Positions 52,303 to 63,200 of a stretch of DNA of 64,000 bases are shown piece after piece. A program made the translations under genes and the position numbers. Location of the stretch: NCBI RefSeq assembly GCF_040954835.1, contig NC_090706.1, forward strand, positions 32,063,148-32,127,147, in the 5' to 3' direction. A model generated the notes under the pieces. That model saw only the letters and a program-made list of their open reading frames with translations, did no database searches and was not told where the DNA came from. Numbering within the stretch: the first letter of the stretch is position 1; every line of letters starts with the position of its first letter. Source of the DNA: Lepisosteus oculatus. Taxonomy: Eukaryota; Chordata; Actinopteri; Semionotiformes; Lepisosteidae.

Positions 52303-55300
52303 AATGCCAATTTTACAAATATTGGAGTACAGTGTTCTACTAGTGTTCTAGTACGTGTTCTATTATTAAGTGAAAATATTTCGTGGCATCCCCGCAGATA
52401 CATTTTCAACATTATTTGTTGCCTTCCGACTGACAGCAGTCTTGACTGAAGTCAAAACACATGGAGACATTAAGACACCATGGAAATATCATCTGAAGGA
52501 AAAAAAGGTCCCCAAATGTTTTACTGTGGTTTAAAATTCAATTACAAAATGTATTTAAAAGTAAAATGGTATAAGAAAGAGCATTGAGTATTCTCACTCA
52601 CACTAGGGCTCAACATGTTGAGTTTTGTTCATGTATACAGACATACAAAACTCTGTGGGCTTGGGGACTCCACCACAGAGCGTGAACATGTGAGGCTTGA
52701 TTCAGAGAGCAAGTGACTGGAAAGAGGGAGTGAGTACCAATCTGTCTTTCACTGAAGCGTAACTCCTTGCTCTTTTGCTTTTCAGTTGATACGCAAGTAA
52801 GAAAATAGTCTCTCTCTGAACAGTTTTGACAGTAAAAGTTTTGGAATGCGTCCAAACACCGTTTTGAAACTTATGAAATGGATCTCCAAGAGCATGACCT
52901 CAGTTCTACTCTCCTCAATCTGTATGTGTTAATTCCCAAGGCACTGATAATCAGCTCCCTTGTCATGTGATTTTTCAGCGTGGTAAGGGCACATGATGCA
53001 ATTCAATGTGTTGGAGCAAGTCTCTTCATAAAAAGTACATTCTGCTTCCTGTGAACCAAATTTAAAGAGAGGTCTTTTCATTTCTGTTCTTTTTTGCGGT
53101 GGTACTCCTAAAAGAGCATTACCATTGTAGATATAGATATTGTGAAGGCCAGCCAAGAAAGTATTTTTCTGGAGTGAGGGTTGAAGATAGAAATGTTATA
53201 TAATATAGTGCTGGGGGTGAAATACAATTGAATATGCATTGACGACATCTGGCCTAACATGGTGATAAACCTATGCATGTTAGCCTGTGTGCTGTAAAAA
53301 AAGATCTATATTTACACACCATGTTTTCTACGAGGACTCCAGAGACTGATTAGACAGAGTTACCCCAAAGTGTAAAATGATCTGAAATTGTTGTTTAATG
53401 GACATAAACCATCAATTTCTGAAACGTTTACCTTCCCTAATTATTATTAACAGCTTGTTAAACTCAGACAGGCTGTCTGTCTGGAGTTTTCCAGAAACAT
53501 ATCCTTCCTCTGCTGAGGTGTCTTCTCCCTAATTTAAAAATCAGTGAGTCATCTTTTCAGTTTTAGATCTAACAGAATAAGACAAATTCACTAAAAAACT
53601 TGCAAACTAGTAACTGTGTAGCAATTATTTCATATGTTTTTGAATGGTTGAAATTGACAGGAATTGTATTTCTTCTGGGACCCAGTTTTATTACACAGGC
53701 CAATCAGAACTGTTTCTTTGTTATACAGATTTTGCTTTTCGGATTATTAATACTTGTAAAACTGGCAGGACTGGAATGTCTGCTCCTTCTCACCACATTT
53801 ACATGCAGTGAAATAGTACTTTGGGCACCATTTCTCTTGGGAATGCATTAGCACATGAACATTTATTCTGTTTACCACTTGCCTTTTGATTGATCAAAGA
53901 TAGTGAACTGTAATCTGAAATAAAACATTACACAGACTAGTATGTACAGTACATTTTACCTAAATCTATTCATTCTTGGAACATCATTTGAGTAAAAAAG
54001 TGTATTAAGGGTAGCTTTCTATATTTTAATCCATCGTATTCACCTCCCTGACTTTTTAAAGAGGATTCTGGGTAGACAAATGCTTCCAGTTCTAGTGTGC
54101 TGTGCTGGGGTTTGTACATACAGTAAATCACAAGTGTCACCACTGATTGTTTACCATTGAGAGAAGAGGCCTATGGACCCATATTGATACCCTGGAGTGG
54201 ATGTTTGGCCTATCCTCCATTTAAGATATAGTAAATGGTTGATCACATAGCAGGTATCACATTTGTCACCCATCAATATTCCATTTATAAAATGTTTAGA
54301 AATAACATTTGCAAGCCCTAATATAAAGTGTTACTGTTTTGGTTAGGGGTTGCTGTGGTGCCGATGCCCTTGTGCAGAATGCTTCTACAGAGACCATTTC
54401 ATTATTTTCTTAAGAAATATTTTGAGGGTATTAATCATTTTACATATACAGTATAAGAGGTGGCTGTTTAGTCCATGATACTTCTTTGTGTTCTGTTTGT
54501 CCTTGGAACCTCACAAAAATACACATTATGACTAATGATCTACCTGACTACATTAAAAGAATAGCAGTTACATCATCAGGGTTAAATATTTATCTGCATA
54601 ACAGTTAAACAGGTTTCAATACTACGGTACTGTATATTTAACTGGCTATCAGTGCCACATATACAGATTGCAATTTATGATGTGAGTTTTGAGTATAACT
54701 GACATGCTCTGCTTTTCCGATATTTAGTGGATAGAAAATCAAAGTCAAAATCTTTTTGGCTAACCTTTCTAATCTCAGCTGTCCCTATTCTCTGCCCTTG
54801 ACATCTTGCACTTTTAAACCTTTTTGAACAGTGAAAAATGAAAAATAATCATAGTGGGAGGTAAAACGTTTCTACAATGCTGAATGTCTACTGTTTTAAG
54901 AAAGCATTATTTGTGAGAAAGGGGAAATTCAGCAGGTAAAATGTAAATCTGTGATATTATGACAGAATCGTGTAGTTTTCTGTTCCTTTTTTTAAGGAGT
55001 TCCAGCGCCATGTCCTGCCGAAGACATTTTTGTGAAAGGAAAGGGCCAAGCCTCTTTTCAATTACACAAAATTGATGTTATTTGCGTTAAATGACACAAC
55101 TGATGTTATACAAGGTCTTCGGGTATAATTTACTCTCGTTGTATTTAAGAAAATAATGATGGTTGTATTGAAAGAAATAACATCAAATGGTTCTACTTTT
55201 TAATAGTCCACCGAAACCTTCAAAAACGGCAGATGTCAACATGATAATGATATGAGCACAGGCTAAAATAATAACAGTAAGCTCACGTTAACAAAATCAG

Positions 55301-56077
55301 GTCCATCATTTACTCTTTTTTTTTAATTGAGTTTGATGACCAAGGCACTGCAAAACCTTAACAAGACTACTGCTTAGTCTGTTCTAAACATATTAAAGCT
55401 CCTATCTTTCCTTCAAGTTTAAACCTGGTTAACAAATATATTTTACTTAATATAAGGAGCAACAACAGTAGAATTCATATAAAAATCTTTAATCATCATT
55501 TTCAAAATGTGCTATGTACTAAATAAAGATCTGTTAAACATATCACATACTCAAAATGAAGGAATATTTTTTTTCACAAACATCTACTGTATACAGTATA
55601 GCACTGGATTTTGACTACAGAATTAATAACATCTTAATTGAGTACATCTGAAATATAGTTTCAGCACTGAATAATGTAAGTTCACCACCGTGGGGATAAT
55701 TATGCATATCCTTATTTTTTATTGGGAAAGGGGATTACCATTAGTTACATTTTATAGGAGTACTCTCGGCTGGAGCAGGCTGAAAAGAAAATCAGCCAAT
55801 CCAAAACTTTAACAGTACTTACGCATATGTTGCTAGGGAAGGCCACTTTCACAGTAGCATCTGACAATTGTAGAGCTTTCATGATGTAAAACATATATTT
55901 TCATATGCCATCTTTCCTATTAAAAATAGGAAATAACCACAAATTTCACTTTTTAGCAAACTTTAACATTAGAATATAAGAGTTCTATTACTTAAAATAC
56001 ATGAAAAAACACAATCACACTAAAAAGTCAATCTAATCTTCAGTCTAAAAGTTAATTTCTTGATGTTCATACTCAAC

Positions 56078-56380
56078 CATCCTATTTATTTTCAGACTGC
56101 TTATTCCAATTCAGGGTCACATGTGTGCTGGGGCCTACCCTGACAAGCAACAGGCACAAGGTAGGATATAGCTCAGTCAGGGCACCAGTCCATCACATGG
56201 CAGATATCAACAGTTACACACCAGGGCCAGTTTCCCCAGAAGACTGTGGGAGGAAACCCACAAGAATAAAGGGAGACCATGCAATCTCCACACAGACAGA
56301 CAGTACCCAAGGTCCAGGATTAAGCGCAGGGCCCTAGTGCTGGATCCAGCAATACTAATCACTGTGCCGCCCTGATGTTC
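56078..56380 (-). repeat. tRNA-derived fish SINE, reverse copy
   Basis: Contains TTCAGGGTCACATGTGTGC, CCAGGGCCAGTTTCCCCAGA, AATCTCCACACAGACAGACA and CACTGTGCCGCCCTGA at the head side. Confidence 0.8.
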
Positions 56381-56889
56381 AGATATTAATTTTAATATGC
56401 TTATTCAAGATACCTAATCATTAAATGACAAAACTCAAAAATGATCATTTCAAAACATCACTTTCCAATATGCATTAATTTAAACTAAACAATAGATTAT
56501 TTGGTGTGGCCCAATGGTTTATATTTCATATTTTAAGACAACAAAGCAACACAGCAGTTTATTTGTGCTTAACGGGATTGCTGTGTTCAACACGTTGAAT
56601 GTGTGTTTTGTTTAAATTAATGATATTTTGGAGAATCTCACACAACAGGAAGCAAAACATTTGTTTCCTCATCGATGGGGTGTAAAGACAGCAGGACCTG
56701 GCTAAAAATGTTTAAGACTTTAATTGCAAAATACAGTATTTTGATTTTTAGGTGCAAGATATATAACAAGAAACAGGGGAAATGCAACACGATCCCCTTT
56801 TTACTTATTTAAAACTGTCAGTCTTAAATAAATTCTAAATGGCTCCAATAAGTCAGCTACTCCTTAGGTTTGTTCTCAGGTAAAGTCTG

Positions 56890-56960
56890 TCTATCAACTG
56901 ATGATGATTCCCTCAGCAGCCAATTGGAAACTCAAGTAGCACTGAAACTAGACGGCCAAT
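56890..56960 (+). promoter_or_regulatory. CD74: MHC-II-type X/Y promoter module of CD74
   Basis: TCTATCAACTGATG (56890-56903) matches 11 of 14 bases of the RFX-bound X1 box CCTAGCAACAGATG. About 17 bases on lies a CCAAT Y-box-like GCCAATTGG (about 56919-56927), and a second CCAAT lies at about 56954. Spacing fits the X-Y pair through which RFX, NF-Y and CIITA drive MHC-II and invariant chain genes. The start codon is about 270 bases downstream. Confidence 0.5.
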
Positions 56961-57169
56961 TTCACCCCCCTCACCTTTAGAATTGGGGGGTTTCCAATAG
57001 AAAGAGTGCTTTCACTTCTGCTCACCCCCTCCTGTTTAGCGGTTAGTGCAAGGACAGGCTCTTCCTTTTTCTGAAGAGTCTTAAAACTGTGCGCAGGCTT
57101 GCCAGCGCGTTTATTACCACTGGTACAGCGCCTAGCGAGGACGTCAAAGTGCGAAGCAAGCAGGGCAGG

Positions 57170-57258
57170 ATGGCCGAGGAACAGCATGATGCGCTCTTGA
57201 GGAACGAAGGGCCTCCCAGCGAGGAGACGGTTGTTAATGTTCAGACCGGGCAGAGAAG
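57170..57258 (+). CDS. CD74: CD74 coding exon 1 (residues 1-29)
   Basis: Encodes the cytosolic tail MAEEQHDALLRNEGPPSEET then VVNVQTGQR. DALL is the endosomal sorting signal, as in the DLI/ML signals of human CD74. The Ser codon is split. Donor AG|GTAGGG. Confidence 0.92.
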
Positions 57259-60200
57259 GTAGGGAATCTGTCAATAAGAAACATAAAAGGAAATAAAACG
57301 CTCGTGTAAACTGTAATGCACCTATTTTCTTGTTAGTGTCGTTTCTTGCTCCGTTTTTCACATCTGTGAAAGAAGAAAAAAAAGAATCACCCTAAAAGTG
57401 ATTGGATTACAACAATATTTTAAAAATAATTTATTGTGTATCTTCGTTATATATCATTTATTGCTTTGTTGCTGTTCGGTTGAATATTATATATACTGTA
57501 GGTATTTGGTCTTTGTTTCATCAACCGCTAGTTACAGTATGTATAGGCTATTATAATAAACTGTGTATGTTTTTTGCACAATAATTGACAGGTGACTTTA
57601 TTATAAGTGGGAAAAAAAGCATTCTAAAAAAATATTTTCTCTTCAAATCAAGTAAAGTGTTTTGGTGTTACGTCACTTGTTGCCGGAGAAATGTGGAGTG
57701 CTAACTAGGCTTGGGCAGGAGTTTGTAATATACGTTTTACAAATTTAAATTGTAGTGAAACCACTCGACTACTAGACAGGATAACAAAAAATATTTATTG
57801 GCTTTGCGATTGCAGTATTCTGCAGTCAATTAGCTTTTTAAATAATTTCATAAAAAAATCCATTCATTTGTACATCCTCTATGTTTGTAATGACCAGAAA
57901 AGACTCCCGAAGGCGGTTTTAAGAAATCCCCTCTTTTGAGCTATGATAAGCTGCCACCACACTCGTTGGCTTATTTTATTTATGCTTTTTGATTTACATG
58001 ATTATTTGTGCATATCTCAACGTGTACATATAATGTAAAAGACAACATACAGTAGTTTAGAACACCCTTAACAGCTGTTGAAGGTCCTTTCCTTTTAAAA
58101 GTATTGTTTTTTTTTTGCTGGTGGGAGGGGTAAATTATACTCCATAGTCACAAAAATGGGAGATTTTGAATAGGCCAAAATATGTTTGTTTTTGTGAAAT
58201 AATAAAAAGCAGGAGCAAAATTTACAAACCTTAGTTTAAATAGTCTTATTATTTTATCACCTTGAATATGTTCCTATCGATGCCTGAATACGTTTTAACA
58301 GGAACAAGTTTTTACTACTAATTCAATATACTGTATATATAATTTCATTTTTTGGTTCCAGGAAGGACAGCCTTTTGTTTTACAAAGAAATATATTTTGT
58401 GTTGGATGTACAATAATTCTCAAAGCACAGTTTCAGTAACATGAACATGCCTCCCCATCTCAGTTAATTCTTGATATCTATAATATATATACTGTATATA
58501 ATAATATTATATATAATATTTTCAATCTCAGCTCTGTGGTTTTTCACTTCTCTTTTTTGTTGTATGTCTTGGTGTCTTTCAAACTTGAGACATTCTCGAA
58601 AACTCAAGAGCACCTCTTGCCTAGCAACAACTGATGCTATAGGTGCCACATCATTGATGCCATATATGGGTTCAAATGTTTGGACTACAAAGTGCACAGA
58701 TCCTGAAAAGAAAGAACAAAGACAGCAAAACTAAATGTTTTGTTTTAAGACTAGAGCTGAGCACATTCTTAAACTCATTAATCTCTTTCTTACTAATTTA
58801 CATGCAGAGCTACTGATGAACACTCAAAATTAAGATTTTATATTTAGTTCCAAAAATTGAATCAAGCTCTACCCAGCTTCCCTTTGCAGTTGTTCAACAT
58901 GTATTCTGAAGTGTTATTTTACTACTAACAAAACTATACAATAAGGTGATTTTCAAAGTCATATGTTCTAGTACTACATTTTCTAGAAATCAAAATAAAC
59001 CTCAGTTAAGGTAACTGCTGTAGCCTAAAAAACTAAAGAAACAGAAAATGTTTACATATCTTTACTAAGATTGGAATCATAGTGATTTAAGTCTTTTAAT
59101 TTCAGCAAATGGGGGAACAAATATTGCTCTGGAGTGTACAACCTCCGGCCCCTATGATTTCGGTAATTAAGATGAAAACAGAGACAACCAACTCTTCAGA
59201 GTTTAAATATGTGTGTACTTGGTGCTAAAACAGATTATTTTATTTTTTTGTCTCATTGCTATGGCATATCACAAATACTAAAGATTTTGTTTTAATGACA
59301 AAATGATCAGTTTTTAGTATAAACCTTAGTTTTCTAAAGGCAAAACAGGCAGCATAACTACTGAATTGTTATCAGATCTGCAAATGGTTAAAATAAACCC
59401 ACTGTGTCGAGAGAAACTTCTTCCCTACAGTGAGATCATTCTTATTTGTTTTCGGGCTTCACATTGTCCCTCATTTCATTCCGATAAGTTTCTTCTCCTT
59501 TCCTGTTTCCACAGCAGCTCATCCAACCGGGGGTATAAGATCGCCGGCTTTACACTGCTGGCATGCCTCCTGATCGCAGGCCAGGCGGTCACGGTGTATT
59601 TCGTGATGTCCCAGAAGGGCCAGATCACCACTTTGGAGCAGCACACCGAAAACCTGAAGAAGCAGCTCAACACCCGCAAACCAGCCCGTAAGTCCACAGG
59701 AACGGCGTTCCTTCACATGACGCTGCCTTGACCCACAAGCACACGCTCATCCCTGGAGCCACACCCTGAAAAACAACCAGGGATCCCCACGTTTTGAAAT
59801 GGGGGGGGGTTGAAGGGGTCTTGTCTCATTGAAACTTATGGCAGCCCCTCTCTTTCCTTTGCACCCCAGCACCATCTGCTCCCAAGATGCTGCACATGCC
59901 CATGTTTAACATGCCTCTGCTGATGGATTACAGCGAGGACTCCAAGAAGGTCCCCATGAAGGTAAGATCACCTCCGCTGCTACTTCAAAGACTTCTCTCT
60001 TAACTCCAGAAAGACATAGGCAACTTGTGCATTGATGACATCAATTCAATTTGTGATTATTATGGAAAAGTCTTCTTGCCTGCACAATGGCACTGTAAGT
60101 CTCCTTACAGTGCGGGAACAACCATTTCCCCAGTTTAAGAAATGTTGTAACTTTGCTTTATTCCTGCACTCATTCTAGTTATTTTCGGTAATACAGCTGC

Positions 60201-63200
60201 ACGGTGAAAGTACAAATCACAACTATAATTAAAATTACAAAGATTACTGCAGCGCTCATAAGTACTATGCACGAACAAGTCTTCATAATGTATTCTAAAT
60301 GTTATTAGGTGGTGTTTGTGTTAATCAAGCCCCATTATCACAGTATTAATGATTTATAGTATTCTGCAATGACTCAGAAATAAAAATGACTAATGACTGC
60401 GATTCATAGTTAATGCTGTGAGGATTAGATGAATTGCTGTTATTCCTGCTTCTGACAGAAAATTGAGGACACTGCCACTGTCAGCCTGGAGAAGCAAGTG
60501 AAGGACCTTCTGCAGGTAAAAGCAAATGATGTTCTGTTCCTTTGCAGGTTGTTGTTTTTTTAAATGAAATTGCTTTGTCGAGATTAAAATGACAGAGGAG
60601 AAAATGAAACATTGTTATCATCAACAGATGATTTTAACCCTCTAAAAGAGGTGATTCATTATTATCTCAGACTGATTAGCACAAGAATGATGATTCTTGA
60701 TGATTCTGTTGATTCTGTATTAATTATTTCGATGTAGGATGAGAATCTTCCTCAGTTCAACGAGACTTTCCTGGGTAACCTGCAGGGAATGAAGAGTCAG
60801 ATGGAGGACAGTGAGTGGAAGGTAAGTCACAGTAGCTGATGGAAGTAGTTAATAACAGTCCTTCCAGTCAGAACTACACATACATGAGCTGAGCATCTAA
60901 ACTATTCTTCAGAATCAGGGTCGTGGGGGGCAGGACCCAACCCCAGCAAGCTAAACGTGCAAGGCAGGGGGCACCCTGGATGGGGCACTAGTTCATCTCA
61001 GGGCTGACCCAAAGAAACTCAAAATACTCACACCCGGGCCAGTTTTTCCCAGTAGCCCAAATAACCTACCAGTAAGTCTTTGGACTGTGGGAGGAAACTG
61101 GAACACTCAGAGGAAACCCACATGAACACGGGAAAACATATAACATCCACACAGACAGCACCTCAGGTTGGGAATCAAATCCAGAGACCCAGAGCTGTGA
61201 AACAGCAATGTTAATGAATGTGCTGCCTAAGCAACACATATGCATTTTAAGCATACAGTTTAAGTTTTGCAGCTCAGAAGAGCTTTGGTATGTGTTTCTA
61301 TCACAAACCAAGTAATGCAGTCAGCAGTGAACTGTTTTGTAAGAATTTGCTGCTTCTGGGCTTGTGTAGACAGTACATGAGTAGAGCATCAAGGTAGCAA
61401 AGAATGTTCTTTAGATACCGCGTGACCATTATTGGCACTATCCTACAGGAGCTGAAGATTGTAGGACTGTAGGGTCACCATGCTTTTCCCATGCTTGCCT
61501 TACAGAGCTTTGAGTCCTGGATGCGCAGCTGGCTCATCTTCCAGATGGCCCAGCAGCAACCACCAAAGCCCACCCCTGTTCCTGAGGAAAAAAACACCCC
61601 CATGTCAGGTGAGAAACAGGGTTGGTAAGAGTGACAGACGGGGATTTTATAAAAAAGAAATAAAATCATTGCAAAAACCCAAATGGCCATGACCTTTCCC
61701 ATAACTACTGTAGGTAGTTATGCTAAGGGGACAACCCTGGCTGCATTCCTGACCAGTAAATGAGCTGCATGCTTTTTGTCCTGAGGTTCTCTCTTACTGA
61801 AATATTGAGTAGAAGGAGAATTGTCCACATTTGTATTTGGAATGGATGTATAATTATTTGGAAGCATGCAATAGAGAAAAATTCCAAAGATTTGCCATGG
61901 TTGTTTATAGACATACATTCTCAGATATTCTTATTCCTATTTGCAGAGTCTGGTATCCAGACAAAATGCCAGCTGGAGGCCAATGCCAAGTCTGTGCATC
62001 CTGGGGTCTTCCGCCCCAAGTGTGACGAACAGGGCAACTATCTGCCCATGCAGTGCTGGTCCAGCACGGGCTACTGCTGGTGTGTGGACAAGAATGGGGA
62101 TGAGCTCCCAGGCACCAGAGTCCGATTCGGAAGACCTCAGTGTGATAGTGGGGAAGGTAGGCCAGAGATTTCCTTAAATCTAAGTTGAGATTTGCATGTC
62201 CTTCCAAAGATGGAAGTGCTAGATTGAACAGATCTGCTCACAACAACAACAAAAAAAAACCACCTTCCCCTTACCCACCCCCCTCTCCTCACCCAAATAA
62301 CAGCTTAATAGATGGTGTGTTTAATAGGATGCATGTTAACATGGTGTGCATGGTCAGACCCCAGATTCCATTTACTATCCAAGCATTTATGTAGGCTTCA
62401 CTGTGAGGATCGTGAATGCTCTTGGGAGACATTGAATGCTGTCGTTGTCATTAGTTTTATCTCATACTATGAGACCTGTTACTCTATGCTCCTCAAAACC
62501 CCAACTCCAAACTCTGCAGCATCTATAGTGACTGATAGGCATCACGCTGAGTGTTCGCAGTGGAATCAGACCTAGAATTCAACTCCCAATGCCTAAAACA
62601 AGACTCCTATACCAGAGGGCCATCACTGTAACCTTACACCCATTGCGTTGTGTCCTCCAAGTCAAGAGGATAAATGTCTATAGTCAATCTAGCCTTAGTC
62701 TTCTCTTTCTCTCAGATGTCACAGGGACCAGCGACATAGATATTTTCTGTGAAATGCAGTAGGTCAAGCCGGATTGACACACTCTTTGGGGATTTTTGTT
62801 TTAAGCACCAGTGGTGTTTATAGCTTTGAATTTCCCTTATAATGGCATGATTTGGTTGCTAACCTCAGAAAAGAAAAACAATTTGATGATCAGGCCTTAT
62901 ATACTGTAAGATCTGTGTGCCTCCAGTTCTGTCCCATTACTACTTCAGTCTGGTTTATAGTGAATTTTCAGAACAATGGCCAATTAGGCACATAAAATGA
63001 TTTAAATAAAGCCAAATATTGGTTCAGAATATTATGTGTGATGCACAATAAATACAATTAAGAATAAAAATGATTATGAGCCTGTCCGTCACAACAGATA
63101 TTTTTTTGATTAACAGGAAAAGGCCGTAAGATGGCTTTGCCAAGCTTTCCCAAAATGATGGAGCTGAAAGGTGAGTTCTAAGAAGAGAAGCCGTGATACT

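Larger units (their letters stand above)
46800..56880. other. Intergenic DNA between RPS14 and CD74
   Basis: About 10 kb with no coding exon recognised on either strand. It contains two Penelope-like repeat units (47.1 and 50.07-50.68 kb) and three reversed SINEs (50.85, 51.95 and 56.08 kb). The rest is AT-rich sequence with nothing I can name. Open frames of 60-97 codons here show no family resemblance. Confidence 0.7.
57259..59514 (+). other. CD74 intron 1, 2.26 kb
   Basis: AT-rich. It contains an RFX-like X box at 58617-58628, a protein-like antisense open segment at about 58530-58702 and a possible small exon-like segment at 59106-59162, described separately. Ends TCCTGTTTCCACAG. Confidence 0.75.

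Noticed and set aside
56948..57361. 137-residue minus-strand open frame
   Set aside because: It is a shadow over the CD74 promoter and first coding exon, which is clearly coding on the + strand.
59106..59162. 57-nt segment with good + strand acceptor (TTTAATTTCAG) and donor (CG|GTAATT) in CD74 intron 1
   Set aside because: In the phase left by CD74 exon 1 it reaches a TGA before its end, so it is not a normal coding cassette. A poison exon is possible but unsupported.
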